Assembly: GCA_022419385.1 (NCBI GenBank)
Contig: JAJUBI010000009.1
Coordinates: forward strand, 806,001-870,000
Direction of reading: 5' to 3'
DNA: 64,000 bases
Source of the DNA: Paraconiothyrium sp. Pb-2020
Taxonomy: Eukaryota; Ascomycota; Dothideomycetes; Pleosporales; Didymosphaeriaceae
The position numbers and the translations under genes are program-made. Positions 34,441-47,200 of this stretch are shown here, piece after piece. How positions within the stretch are numbered: the first letter of the stretch is position 1; the number at the start of each line of letters is the position of its first letter. Under the pieces are notes generated by a model that made no database searches, was not told the origin of the DNA, and saw nothing but the letters and a program-made list of their open reading frames with translations.

Positions 34441-35209
34441 GGTGGGATTTGTCAGGCGATCGAGGCAGCTCCTGCGTGCGCTTGAGGCTCAGGGCACGGA
34501 GTGAATACTGGTCGCGAGCAGATGGCGATACCGTACAATCATCCTCGGGGAAGCATTGGAGCGCGCAGTTTAGGAGTGGTGGCGACGAGAGCGCAGTGGG
34601 TAGGTGGGCGGGACGAGGCAAAAGATCGCGTTGTCGTTCGGCTTGCCGTCCTCATGCCGCCGCCGCCGCGAGGGTCTGTGCTCGATGCGGGATAGTCTGA
34701 ATTTATTTGGCAGACCTCATGTCCTAGCCATTTGCAAGACACCCCACGCTTCGCTGCTCGAGCCGCATCTCTTTTTTGTATAATTGCCGTTACTTTGTTT
34801 TAATGCTTCGAGTGTTGTCAATTCCGCCGTTGCACGTCCATTCCGCGCATCCCGACCATCTGAACACACCCGTATATGCTGTGGCTGCTTCTTTCCCCTC
34901 ACATCAGCAGCCTCACGTGTCGCTCCACCGCTTCTTCTCAAACCTTGGTCTGATTGCTGCAACCAATTTACTATCAACATTCTCTTTAGAAGAAGCAGTG
35001 TTTTGTCGGTTCACACTTTTCCAACTGCTTGAGATCGTTGGAGATGCTCACCGCCTTGGCACGCGTTTTGAGCCACGGTTGAGCACTGCAGCTATCCTAC
35101 GTTGATTCCTTGCTCTCTTTTAGTCACCTGTCTTTCAACTTCCACCCTCTCTCACTATTCATAACTCTACGTTCGGAAGTAGTATTGCGACCATCGTGGA
35201 AGACACGAA
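34441..35209. other. Divergent intergenic region
   Basis: About 770 bases between the PPG1 start and the start of the Pro/Gln-rich gene. No gene seen. The last 100 bases on the plus strand are pyrimidine-rich. Confidence 0.5.
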
Positions 35210-37245
35210 ATGTCCTGGAACGGAGCGGCGACGGGTGTCGCGTCGTTCCAACAACCACCGTACAGCAACGGCTACCATGGCCAGGCACCCTATGCCAATC
35301 AACAGACTCCACAATATGGGCAACAGCCTGGACATAATCAATATCAAAGTAGCTTTACACATCCCCAACACGGCGCACTTCCGCCGCCTCCGAAGACCTT
35401 GTAAGTTGATTCTTGTACTGCTAAATGCCGCATGCATCTCTTGGAACGTTCGAAATGTTTGTATTTGGTTTGCTAATATACCGTAGTCCACCGAAGAAGA
35501 AGGGAAACCCAATTATCACCCGATATCCTCCTCCGCCAGGTTATCGGGGCCCCGCACAACCTCAGGGTCCGTTCGGAACAGTCCAATATGCAACACCACA
35601 GCAAGGGTATTCGCAAGGTCCTACTGCCACAACCCCTTATCCCACACCACCATACCAGGGCCCTTCTCCGACGCAAGGATATTCACCACAGGGCTACGGC
35701 CCACCCCAGAGCCATCTTTCTCAGCAAGCTTTTCCCCAGCCGGGGTATCAGCCAACGCAGAACTACCATTGGCCGCAACAACAACCTCAGAACTATCCTC
35801 AGCCGCCTGTATCACAATCACAACCTTACCCCGCCCCGCAACATTATTCACAGCAGCAACCTGGGTACCAGCAGTATCCGAACCAACCGCCTCCCATCAA
35901 CACAAACCAGCCGGCCTGGCCCAATGCACAGGGCTGGCAGCATACCCCTGGCTCAGCAACATATCCGCCCCCGAATCAGTATAATCAATATGGTGTATCT
36001 CCCGCTAGCAGCCAACCGACAACGGATCCGAACGCCACTCCTACTCCATCATCGGCGAACCCGATATTTGCCCAGCCTACCCCCACAAACACGCAACCTC
36101 CCAGTGCTACGAGTGAAACCGCTCCAGAAAAAAGCGCGCCGTTGTTTCTTGGGTGGGACGACTGGGATTTTGATTTCGACGGCGCTATCTGGCCAAAGGC
36201 CAATGAGCCGGTCGACCCTAACCTGAGCCTTGGAGTCATAACATGGCGACCTGCTAAACAAGTGACGCGAGCGCTCCCAGCGACGTTCGAAGAGGCTGAA
36301 GAGCAGTCGCTCAAGCCGGCCGCAGAGAAACTCGGCAATGGAGAGTCTGTGTCATTGTACTTCACAGCTGAGAATTCTTACGAAGCTTTCCTAGATGTAC
36401 GGAAGACAGACGATTGGTATAGCGTTAAAGACGATCCTGCTTTCGTGGTGTTTGCTGAGGAAGAGATGGAGCAAAAACTTGTTTCCATCGAGTATTGTCT
36501 TTCCCTACGCGATCGACCCGACGAGGACGAGGCGGAGGTAGCTGACAAAGAAAATGAAGATGTACAAGACCCTGCATGGAATGTTATGGACAACCTCGAA
36601 CAGGCCCTATCGGGCGATATGGAAGAAGTCAAAAAACCAAACCCAACACGTCCGGCCTTGAACCCATCGAGAGATCAAATACAAGAAGACATTCTCGCTC
36701 GTCTCGGTGTCACCGGCTCACCTAAGCCACCATCTAACGAAGCGCTACCTGTTCCTTCATTGCGCGATGACCATGTATTAGCATCGCTTCCACCAAAGCC
36801 TCCAGCACCGCCTTCTACGAGTATTCCTCCACGTCCCGAGGTCGGTCCACACAGAGCTCAGTCTTACGGTGGTCATCGCAACTCAACACTTGGTACTGCA
36901 GTACCACGTCCATATGGATCCATGTCCTCTGCAACTTCGAATCAGTGTCCGCCTATACAGCCTGATGGGCGTACAAATCTTTGGGCACCGAACCTACAAT
37001 TACAACCACATGGGAACGGCGGGTCTGCAACGGGTTCCGCGCATTCAGAAGCTAGTAACAAGACTGCTGCTGGATCCGGAATTGTGACAGAAGAAGCAAC
37101 CCATCCGCAGTTAATGCGGAGTGACAGTAGCTCCGCGCGAAAAAGGAGTTACGAGGACACTGATCAAGAAGATGGTCACACGCGGCAGCAAGACGACCAT
37201 ACGAAGCGCAAACGACGATCTCAGGTCGATGCAGCTTACAGGTAG
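35210..37245 (+). CDS. Pro/Gln/Tyr-rich low-complexity protein, uncharacterised
   Basis: Exons are 35210..35400 and 35487..37245, giving 649 residues. The intron (86 bases, donor GTAAGT) joins PPPPKT to FPPKKKG. Residues 1 to about 260 are extremely rich in Pro, Gln, Tyr, Asn and Gly, like prion-like or condensate-forming domains. A compact ordered region follows (about residues 275-400), beginning LFLGWDDWDFDFDGAIWP and containing SVSLYFTAENSYEAFLDVRKTDDWY; it looks like a conserved domain but I cannot name it. The C-terminal third is Pro/Ser-rich and ends in a basic KRKRRSQ cluster, a likely nuclear signal. The terminal TAG lies within CAG-GTAGGA, which could also be a splice donor, so a further 3' exon is possible. 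Confidence 0.85.
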
Positions 37246-38538
37246 GACATGTGTTCATCAGAGTTGAATCAGCAAACTCACGAATTACCAGTCGTCGATA
37301 GCATCGTCTTCTTGAAAGCGTTCATCCGTCCTTATGTCTTCTCGTCGATTACCCTCTTGCTTTCTGTCTTTCTCGCCAATCACTTTTCTCTTTCTCTCGA
37401 CTTTCGATGCTTACATCCTACGATTACGGCTATTCTTTACGTTACTTTTTCGACACGATATATTCGGTTTCCGGTGTTCTCGCATTCAAGAAAGGCACTC
37501 AGCCTGGTAGACAAAACAGTGTCTCTTCTATATGGGCACTGCAGTCTCGAGATATATTTTGTCACGAGGCGGTTCATTTTCACGTCCAGTCCTTTGCTTT
37601 ACTTCAGCCGGGGTTGTCGTTTCGATTCTGTGTCATGTCTTTATCATAAAATGCCTTTCCAAGAATTACTATCTCATAATAATCTATTCGCAATCTCTTC
37701 ACGGTCATTGTTACGATCTTCGCATCATATATATCGGTCCGAAGGCATATCGTTTTGTTTCTAGTCAGCCCAGGTGCTCTCTCTATTCGTTGTACTTCCC
37801 GTCCTACCGCATGCACATGGCGCATCTCAGATGTCGCAAATCGCTCGGCCTCGATCCCGGAAAGCGTTGAAACAATGTAAGTCCGTACGGGTACCAGGTT
37901 TGTTCGCTACGGTGCACAGACAGAGATGACCAGAAGAGAACGTGCATCGACTGAATGCATTGCTAAGATGGAGTAATGTTTGACAAGTCGCGACGCCCAA
38001 ACTGCGAAAGACCAACCTAAAAGTCGAAAGTGAACATGGAGCTTCAGACATACTGTTTCAGTACTGTGTGCCGACCACCATCGTTCTGTGGATGGCTGGA
38101 GGTTGTGTGAGATTGTCCAGGACGAAATTGCATTTGTGTTGTGATTGCAATCACTGGCACGTCCTTCCAGGCCACGGAACCTGATACTCGAACTTAGGCA
38201 CAGCGTGATCCAGGTGTTCTAGAGATGCACATTAGCGAAAGCAATTGCTACTAGGCTGAGAATGACGTGGGCTCGATATTCAAGTGGATATCACGTTCCA
38301 AGGTGGTACTCTCTCGCCTTCGAAGGTCGTATTTCTAACACGTCGAATGCATCACACTGACCAGCTCTGATTCTGTGTCTAGATCTAGAGCTGTTCATGT
38401 AGAACTTCATGTCCAGCGCATATCACCCGTCAGCGTTAACATGCTGCCAGGTCGTGACTTTCAACCATCTCCCGAAACCTTACACTTTAAGGCATGCTGG
38501 TAATTCAGTCCCGCGTCACTACTTCTCACCCATTCATC
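37246..38538. other. Intergenic, probable long 3' UTR
   Basis: About 1.29 kb. From 37.25 to 37.8 kb the plus strand is pyrimidine-rich and contains a 171-codon open frame of low-complexity, hydrophobic composition that I take as 3' untranslated sequence. The rest has no ORF of note. Confidence 0.45.
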
Positions 38539-39292
38539 TCACTTCCGCCACATGCCATCCCGCTGGTTCTCCCCCTTCGTCAGGATCTTCTTCGGCCAAG
38601 CTTCCGGCCTACTCCCAGCGTCAACCTCGTTCGCGCTCCTCGGCTCATCCTTCCTGAACTCCCCCATCTTGCCCGCCCGGCCACCAATACCGCCCTCGAC
38701 GCCCATCCCAAACGTCGGCGTCGGCGGCGCAGACTGGATCGGGCTCTCGAAGCCCCGCCCATGCTTCCCCTTCTTCTTCCGCACGCTCCCCTTGATAGGC
38801 GTCTCGGTCCACGCGCCCTCTCCCTTAGCCGCGCGCTCCTTCTCTGCCTTCAGTGCTTCCGCCGCAGCCCGGTCCTGCTCCCGCTCGATCTTCATCTTCT
38901 CCTCGGCAGCCTTGCGGTTGGCCTCCGCCTTGGCCGCCTTGTTGGCGTACCGGGCCTGCTTGCTGAGGATCTCGGCGCGCTTAGTAGGGTCTTTCTCCTT
39001 TGTGATGGCGACTTCAGCGGCGGCTTGCTGTTCAGCAATTCCCTCGGCCACCAGGCAGTCGAAGCACGCGAAGTGCGAGGGACGGGCTTCCTGGCGGAGC
39101 TGCTCTTTGAAGGCTTCGGGGTCGTGCTCGGTGTCGGCGGAGGGGGTGCAGACCTGGTTGCCGGGCCTGCAGGCGGTGATGCAGCGGTCGATGTAGACAT
39201 TGGAGAGGTGGCCGCAGGTGAACATCTGGCGGGGAGTTAAAGAGGGCGTGGAAACAAGTGAGGGAACTTGCCTTCTTGTAATATTTGCACAT
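38539..39292 (-). CDS. MC..CGH-type protein with basic coiled-coil middle
   Basis: Exons are 39292..39272 and 39225..38539, giving 235 residues. The first exon encodes only MCKYYKK, and the 46-base intron has a GC donor (AAG|GCAAGT). The spliced N-terminus MCKYYKKMFTCGHLSNVYIDRC matches the MC-x(n)-CGH opening of many small fungal proteins, with further cysteines (ACRPGNQVC, CFDC) that could bind metal. A long charged helix rich in Ala, Glu, Lys and Arg follows (about residues 80-165), and the C-terminal part is Gly/Pro/Lys-rich. No function can be given. Starting at the exon-2 Met would lose the first Cys. A longer open frame on the opposite strand is a shadow. Confidence 0.78.
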
Positions 39293-40444
39293 GTTGGGCG
39301 AGAAGATTGCTGCTGATACTATCAGTAAAATAGTCCAGCGTTCAGTGCTGGAGTGGTGAGAGGGAGAGGTAGAGAGAAGTGGTGAGGGGGTGCGCAGGGT
39401 GCAGGTTTATATTAAGGCTTGTTTGTGTTTACGTGGACATAGCGGTTAAGGTGAAGGTGAATAGTGATTGAGGTGACCGCAGCTTGGTCCAAGTTCGAGC
39501 GTGCAAGTGAAATTAGAGGCCGACAAGAAACGGAAAAGCATAAAGCGCAGAAATTGCTGAAGGAAAGGTCGATTGAAATGGGCACGATGCATCCCCTGTA
39601 GCCAGTTCCCCGATTGACATGAGACGAGCTGTCGTTTGACCACCTCAGTATAAGGTCGATTCTCTCAATACTTGGCCCGTACATGAACTTCCATGTCGCG
39701 CAACACTCTAGAAATCTAGTCAGTGAAAATTCCTGATAGCTCTAGTATTTCGTATTTGCAAAGCACAGGATGTAGACATCGTGGCGGATTCGCCGAAAGA
39801 TTGAATCATTGTCGAACTTGTGGCTTAGACATGTCAGGAGACTGAGCCTCACAGATAATTTCGACAGGCACAGAGCAGCGTTCCGGCTTCAAAAAAGGCA
39901 AAGTCTCGCTAGTATATGCAATGAAAAATTCTGGCAATAGATCGCCATTATCTGTTCAAACGCACAAGCTCAGAGTGCGGGGCCGTCGCGTAAACTTCAC
40001 CGCGTTAGAAAACCGAAGTTTCAAATCCCTTAAAGTCTTCTTGCTCTCTCATATGGTCTCATTGCTTCGTTGAATGGGTATCACATGCTTTCCCTCCACC
40101 TTTGTATGATAACGCCGCTTAGGTTTACAGATCGTGGGCTTCGGCGTAACAACACGTTCCTCCCATCCTCCACTACACACATGTTGCTAGCTCTCCACAA
40201 CACCCTCACTTGATGTTCAATTATGCCTCGTCCAGCGCCTCGCCGTTCCAGACATGGTGTTCGTCAGAGCTGCTGACCGTCCTTCCGAAGCGGTGTTGGG
40301 GGAACCCGAGGTTCCCGCCGCGGAAGAGGTATTCATCGCTCCTGTTATTGCACATTAGATTGATTGGGTATACTTCAATATTGTATACGCGATTCGGACG
40401 GGGGTGGTTTGTGGGACATGGTCAAGGAAGCTCAGGCTTGGGGC
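39293..40444. other. Intergenic, no gene seen
   Basis: About 1.15 kb between two minus-strand genes. Only short ORFs occur. The left end is the promoter of the MC..CGH gene; the right end is the 3' end of GCN3. Confidence 0.5.
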
Positions 40445-41548
40445 TCAGAACCAAATCTTGATCAGCTCCTCTGACACCGCGGAGGGTGTCAGCACGCCGG
40501 ACTCTGTGATGATCCCTGAGATGAGATCGGGGGGCTATTTGCATGATTAGCTTCGACCAAACAACGGTCAGTGTGAGGAGCTTACTGTGAAATCAACAGC
40601 GTCATCAGCATTGAGCCCAGAGCACTTCGCCTTCGCGCCGTTCATGTCTGCTATGCCTTCATCCTCCGAAGTCTTGGAAGCCGCGCCTTTGGTGTCGTCG
40701 GCTACCCGGAATTCGAGCACCTTCTGCTCGATGGGAAGATCGAACTGGCTCAGTGGATATAGCCTGACGAACTTATGGCTCTCTGCGACGACGTAAAAAG
40801 GCTTTCCTTTGCTCTTAGCTAGCAAGCCCATCTGGTACGTTCCCAGTCTCGAAATGATACCTCCGTTCTCGACGACGCCTTCCGCGCCGACAATGACCAT
40901 GTCCACTTCGCCAAGAGAGTAGGCAACGGCAGAGTTGGGGATTGTAGCGACGGGAACGTTATGCGCTCGTAGGTCAGCGACGATCTGGTCTCCCTCCTTA
41001 AGATCCGACGACTTCGATTCTGAGAGCACGTATATGACTCGGAAACGCATGGTGCTGGACTCGGCGGCGCGTCGTAGCAGTGCGCCGACAACTCTTGAAC
41101 CGCCGTTGGTGAGCACCGTCGCCCCATCGCGGATGAAATGCTTGCCGAAGCTGGCAATCTTCTCCCTGCTCTGCTTCGCGCGGTCCACGAACAACCTTCC
41201 ATTACTCAATAAGTGATTTCTGATCGCCCTGAAATCATCGCCTGGACCTAGGTTCAGAGCCGCAGGCCTATTGAGCGTAGTAATGAGGTATCGTTGAAAG
41301 AGATCTGTGCCCGCCGAGAGGGAGATGGGATTGGCGATGGAGGCTTTGAGGACGGCGGTGTGGTGCTCGAGGAGGGCAAGAGTTTCGGCGACAGTAGACA
41401 CGCTCGAGTGCGCTATCGCTTCTACCAGGGCTTCGATGGCGGCGACGGGCATGGTGAGCTCGGCATCGCCAGCGAGGATGGAGCGGTAGGTGGAGACGAT
41501 ATCGAAGTCGGGGAGGGGCTTCTCTGTTGTGGGCGTGTGGACGCTCAT
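40445..41548 (-). CDS. GCN3: Translation initiation factor eIF2B subunit alpha (Gcn3)
   Basis: Exons are 41548..40586 and 40534..40445, giving 350 residues. eIF2B is the guanine nucleotide exchange factor for eIF2; its alpha subunit is regulatory and senses phosphorylated eIF2 in amino-acid starvation. The family core is clear: FVDRAKQSREKIASFGKHFIRDGATVLTNG and RVIYVLSES, then DMVIVGAEGVVENGGII and the GTYQ motif, and ESHKFVRLYPLSQ. The last exon supplies the conserved tail PPDLIS, GVLTPSAVSEELIKIWF. Without splicing the frame would end in five unrelated residues. The protein is complete. The gene is divergent from the aldehyde dehydrogenase. Confidence 0.96.
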
Positions 41549-42135
41549 ATTGAGCGAATGTGGCTTTTTAATTGAGTGTCCAGGGTATTATGCAGCCGCG
41601 GGAGTGTATGATGGAATTTTGGTGTTTCTCAAGTTCGAGACGCGTTGAACTTTCGGGGCTGGGTTGAGTCATTGCCAAGATTTAGAGGGGTCGTTTAGAG
41701 TCGATGCGGGGCACACTCGTTCACAGGCACGACAGGCAATGTGTATGCACTCTGTCGGTGTATATAGTCGGAACAGATCTGATCATTTTATGTTTGGCCC
41801 TTGGGAAGTCTTCTTGCATGAACCTCATGCGTGACCTCTGCCGCGTATCTATAGATCGGCCGGCTCTACACCATGTTGGAAATACAAAATTTGGTTCTTT
41901 GTAGACGTTTAACGACCAACGAGACGCTGATAATCGAACAACGTTCCGTTTCTTTGCTCCAGCGATGAGATTGCTCTGAAAACGTCTGGTAAACACTCTC
42001 CCGAGGCACCTAGCTCAAGATTGTGTAGACAATGCCAAGACCTCTGAGTAAGCCATCGGCCATCTCCGCCATCCATCCCTGCTGACTTCCATGCTTATCT
42101 GTACGACTGAACACTGAACACATTTCATACACGCC
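41549..42135. other. Divergent promoter region between GCN3 and aldehyde dehydrogenase
   Basis: About 590 bases. No gene seen. I looked for GCN4-type TGASTCA sites and recognise none with confidence. Confidence 0.45.
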
Positions 42136-43804
42136 ATGGCTATGGAAACATGCAAGATGTGGGTAGGAGGAGAGGAGGTCGAAGGTCAAGCGGAGCAGTC
42201 AGTCAGCCTACCCCTCCATGAAAGCATCTTTCAATCATCTGACACTTCCAGACTATCGGTTGAGGATCCCTCGACAGGCGAGATATTCGCAACTTGTCAT
42301 GCTGCGTCCTCTGAAGACGTGGACTCAGCAGTGCACAATGCGCACGCCGCTTTCAAATCAGGCGTTTGGTCAAAAGCACCCCGCCATGTCCGAGCAGACA
42401 CTCTAGAGCGCGCTGCAGATCTTCTGACCAAGAACCTCCCGCGGCTGATTGAGTTGGAAGTCCGACAGAGTGGACGGGCTATTCGGGAGATGAATGCTCA
42501 GGTCCCGACTTTGACGAAGTGGTTCAAGTACTATGCCAGTTTGATCCGGACCGAAGAGCGAAGCGTGCTACCTACCACCGGAAAGCTGCATAACTGGATT
42601 GATCGCGTGCCATTGGGGGTCGTCGTCCAGATAACCCCGTTCAATCATCCGATGCTCATCGCAGTCAAAAAAATCGCGCCTGCTCTCGCGGCAGGGAATT
42701 GTGTGATCTTGAAGCCCAGTGAACTTACCCCGCTTACCAGCATTGAGCTGGGTAAGCTGTTGAAAGAGGCGGGCCTTCCAAACGGTGTCTTCACTGTCCT
42801 TCCCGGAGACGGAGCTAATACTGGAAAGGCGCTTGTATCGCATCCTCTAGTCAAGAAGGTGGATGTCACAGGCGGTACTCCCGCAGGGCGTGCAATTGGC
42901 GCCATAGCCGGCGGTAACCTCGCGCACTTTACCGCAGAGCTCGGCGGTAAAGCCCCTCTCATTGTTTTCGAAGAAGCCAACATTGATGCGGCTGTCAACG
43001 GGATTGCCTTCGGCAGCTTTATCGCAAGTGGACAAACCTGCGTCGCAGCCACTCGTATCATCGTACACAAGAACATCACCAACAAGATCCTCGGAGCGCT
43101 TCGCAAGAAAGCTGAGAGCATCGAGCGTCGCATGGGTAGTCCCTCAAACCCCAATTCTATGATGGGTCCGCTCATCTCAGCCAAGCAACTCGTAAACGTG
43201 CGCACGCTCGTGGATGATGCCCTAGAGTCCGGTGTATGGGTGTACGCGGGTGGGAAGCGCATGACTGATATATCCCCCCTCGACGGCACCGACTTCTCTA
43301 AGGGCTACTACTACCCGCCCACCATACTAGCCGATAGCGATAAGCACAAGATCGTGGACACGCGCATCTGGAGAGAGGAAGCCTTCGGTCCGGTCATCGT
43401 GGTGGTAGAGTTCGATACGGAAGAAGAAGCACTGAAGCTCGCGAATGACAGTGAGTTTGGCTTGGGTGCAGCAATTTGGACGCAGGACTTAGCACAAGCA
43501 TATCGCGTCTCGGAGGGTATTGAAGCGGGTATCTGTTGGGTGAACACGCATCATCGGAATGATCCGAGTAGTCCGTGGGGTGGTATCAAGAGCTCGGGCG
43601 TGGGGAGTGAGAACGGTGTCGGTAAGTGACAGCCTCTGAGGGTTGAATGTCTTACACGAAGTCGACGAAGCTAACGTGGTACAAGATGCCTACCATGCGT
43701 ATACGACAACGAAGAGTACCATCATCAACTACGCCACAGCAGAAGAGAGTATCGCCACCGATGACTGGTTTCGCGAGGGGACAGGTGAGGTTAGATACGG
43801 ATAG
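42136..43804 (+). CDS. Aldehyde dehydrogenase family protein
   Basis: Exons are 42136..43621 and 43686..43804, giving 534 residues. It is an NAD(P)+-dependent aldehyde dehydrogenase with all key residues: the N-terminal catalytic-site Asn in ITPFNHP (170), Lys193 in ILKPSE, the cofactor-loop region TGGTPAGR, the general base Glu268 in AELGGKAP, and the nucleophile Cys302 in SGQTCVA. EEAFGPV and SPWGG-x-K-x-SG-x-G follow. The final short exon adds the oligomerisation tail (DAYHAYTTTKSTIINY). The exact aldehyde is not evident. No PTS1 or mitochondrial leader is visible, so a cytosolic location is likely. The first ATG (MAMETC) is four bases inside a Kozak-like context; the second Met is two codons away. 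Confidence 0.95.
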
Positions 43805-44264
43805 ACTCACTGGCCGTACAATGGGTCAAAGCAATAAAAGATGATTGCTCCGAGAGGGACTCCTGTGGTTCACGATACGACTTTTGCACTGAAACTGACG
43901 TCCTCAATGTGTAGGAAATATCAACGCTGGAAATTCTAATACCACTGGACAATCCTTGGAAACCGAAAAGCAGGCTACGTAGCCAAATTCTCAAATCACC
44001 AATACCACCCAGCTCCCTCTCTCTGCAGCACCTCGTCCTAGCTACTATCTAGGAACTTTACAAACCATCGTACTCGAATACCTTGATAATCGATATCTTC
44101 TTCGTGTTTTCCCACCAGTCATCCTTGTCTCCTCTTCCAGAGGATCGTCCTTGACTCATCCATCGCCCTTTTCCCTTTTTGCCATGAAGTTCTTTAATGA
44201 TTCGGAACGCTGGAGTTTAAAGCCGAATTTGTAGAACTCATCTTGAATAGGACTTGCAAGGCCG
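43805..44264. other. Intergenic, convergent 3' ends
   Basis: About 460 bases, with a pyrimidine-rich segment near 44.0-44.2 kb. No gene seen. Confidence 0.5.
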
Positions 44265-47200
44265 TCATTCAGGACTCCCAGGGGCATCATCGTCGGACTC
44301 ATTCATTCGGTCAATGATTTCTTGCATGAATTCATCGTCCGCACTTATTGCGCTGCCACTATTCGTTCCTGGCTCGCCGGCTCGATTGGAAACGTCTTCA
44401 GTTCTTCCCTGCTCAGTGTTCGGAGGATCATCTACATCCATGAGATCAGACTCGAAAGACTGATGCTCTTGAATAGGGCTAAAGGGAGGAGCATCAGTCA
44501 TGCCACCGTCGTCAGGATCTTGAGAAGAGGGGGGCTGGTTCTCCGGAGGAGTGGCCACACTAGGTTGAGAAGGACCAGCACTGGAAGAACCAAATTTGAA
44601 AACACCCGGGGGACGAGAAACACGCACTATGGTCGTGTCATCGGGATCCCTGCCGCCATTACGCGCCAGTTCTTCGGCCGTATGCCCGGGTATCCGACCA
44701 AAGGTCCTGTTGCCGAAGTGGAACGCACCTACACTTCCGCTGGGCTTGGCGCCAGGGTTAGTAGCTACGGTTTCCCATTGGCCGGAGCCCGAGCGAGCGT
44801 ATTTCCGATCAGAGGAGCTGCTTGCCTCGGGGTTTAGGAATTCCCTGCTTTCCTTAACAGGTGCCTGCTTCCACCTAACTGTAGATATTGTCCAATCTGC
44901 TTTGCGATCTTTATTCTTGTCATCACGATACATATCCTCTGTGCTTGACAATGAGTGTCCGGACGAAGATCTCGAGCGGTAGCCAGTGGATTTGGCAGGC
45001 GGAGTTGGATCGGTAGAGGTAGCGGCTGAGGCTCCGGTTTGGGATTTCAGTTCGAACCGTCTGAATTCCACGTCAGGACCTAAATTTGAACCAGGTACTG
45101 CCCCTCCCGGGGCCGTTTGTAGTGGAGTAGGTCCCGATCGAGTCGGTGCAGCAGTGCTCATTTCAAATGTGAACTGGTCCTTGGTGTGATCCTTCAAGGG
45201 ATTAGGCGTGTCTGCCGTAGGCGCAGTGTTGTTACGTTTGAATGTTGCGTTCTCTCCAGAAAACGCGCTCTTTACAACATTCTGCCGGCCACCTACCTTC
45301 CGGTCTTTCCTACGTGCGCCTTCTCCCTTGTAATACTCGTTGTCCTGAAGGGTTTCATTATCACCTTGGAAGCCAAAGTCAATGTCAGAGAAAGAGGGAA
45401 GGTTTCCTCCACCAAAGAACTGAGACGAGCCTTGGCTTTGACCGGTCGTTGCGGATGCAACAGGTGCGCTAGCTTGTGACTCGCGTTCATCCGATGCCAC
45501 TTCTTTCTGTTTCGCAGATGATTTTGTCTTGACGTGAAATGTCAGTGCATGCTGCATTGAATCACATTTTGTACTTACTTTGCTATCCTCAACATCGGTA
45601 GACTTTGATCCTTCTGTTTGGCTTGATACAGCGGCTTTTGGCGAATCACTCCCCCGTTGCTGTTCTGGCTGCTTCGTCGTAGTCGATGAAGTCTCCTTCG
45701 TGGTCGATGGCATATCGCTCGTCGTCGCTGGCTCACTGGTCGTCGTCGATGGCTGAAGTGATTTAGTCGACTTACGCTCCTTTTTCAGAGAAAATATCTT
45801 TAATTTGCCCTCTGATGGCTTCGGTGAAGTTGGTCCTTTGGTTGCTTCTGGTGCCTTGGTGTTTGTCAAGCCGGTTGCTCTTGCATCCTCCGGCGATTTT
45901 TGCTTTTCAGGCTGATCGGTCGTGGTTGGCGATTGAACATCTGTCGTCGATGGCTGGGGAACTGCGGCATTTCCAGGATGTTTCAAGGTCTTAAGGCCAG
46001 GAATCTCCATGGGTGCTTTAGGCTTTGGTGAAGATATTGGAGCTGTTCGACTTGGCTTGTAACTGCTTGTATTCGGTGGCTTTCGTAACGATGCCTCAGA
46101 GCTACCACTCTTGGGGGCCGGCGCTTTCGTAGCTGGCTTTGATGACGGTATGTCGGTCAGCGTTGCAGGTGGAGGGGCTTCAATGTTTCCCAATGTTCTA
46201 GGCCGGTGACCGCGGGCAGGAGCCATCTTCCGGGAGCCCGGGGGTCCTTTGTAGTCCTTACGCTCATATTCTTCGCTTGCTTTCCATTCTGTAAGCCCCC
46301 TGTCACTGCTATCAGCTTTAGTGTCCTCTTTTGGCTGCGTCATGGGCTTGCGGTCCTTCTGACCCCCTTGGTGCTCAATCGCCGATCTCGTCGAGCCACC
46401 ACTCTTTGATTTATGTTGATCTCTTTGATCCCGTACACTTTGCAATTCCTTTTGGGTTCGATCCAGCTCGTCAGTAAGCTTGGCTATTCTAGCGTCCTTT
46501 AGGTCTGACATCTCCTTCTTTTCATCTGCTAATCGATTGCTCTCCTTCGCGAACTTTTCGGCTTTTTTCGTCTGCTCGTCACACTCCTCATTTGTAGCAT
46601 CCATCTCGTCCATGAGATGTGCGTTCTCCTTCGTCAGTCCATCGATTCTCGCTTGGGCGTACTGAAGTTTGTTCTTCAACAAAGAAACCTCTTTACTGCT
46701 GTCAGCAGGCGAGTTTTGCTGGGACTGCTTCAGTGAAAAGATTTTCTGCTTTAGAGACTGGGCTTCTTTCAAGGCATTGTCACGCTCTTGAGTAAGCGAG
46801 CCGATGTCCTGTTTGGATTGTTTCTGCTGGGATTCGAGTTGGGAGATCTTCTCCTGTGTTGCTTGGAAGTCGTCCAATTTGCTTTCGCGGTCCTTGGTCA
46901 GGTCTTCAAGGCTCTTTTCAAGTTCTGTGATCTTATCTTTGTTGGTCTTGTTCTCGCTCTGAGCCCCAGAAAGATCTTTGGTCAGCTGCTCTCGGGCATC
47001 CTTACTCTTCTTCATTGCGGACTCGGCAAGTTTATTCCTCTTATCCCCCAATTCAAGCTTTTTTGTCAACTTCTGCACCTCTTCTTTCAGGTCGGATACT
47101 GTTTTTGCGGTGTCACTATGCTTATGTTCTCCAGCTGTGGACGCGTTTTGAAGCTTTTCTTGCGCGCGAGCAGCTTCCTTGCGCGCTTCGACTAGCTCTT

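Noticed and set aside
37249..37764. 171-codon open frame after the Pro/Gln-rich gene
   Set aside because: Pyrimidine-rich, hydrophobic low-complexity translation without domains; more likely 3' untranslated sequence.
38494..39240. 248-codon plus-strand open frame rich in Leu, Arg and Pro
   Set aside because: Antisense of the MC..CGH gene, whose spliced protein has conserved cysteines and normal composition.
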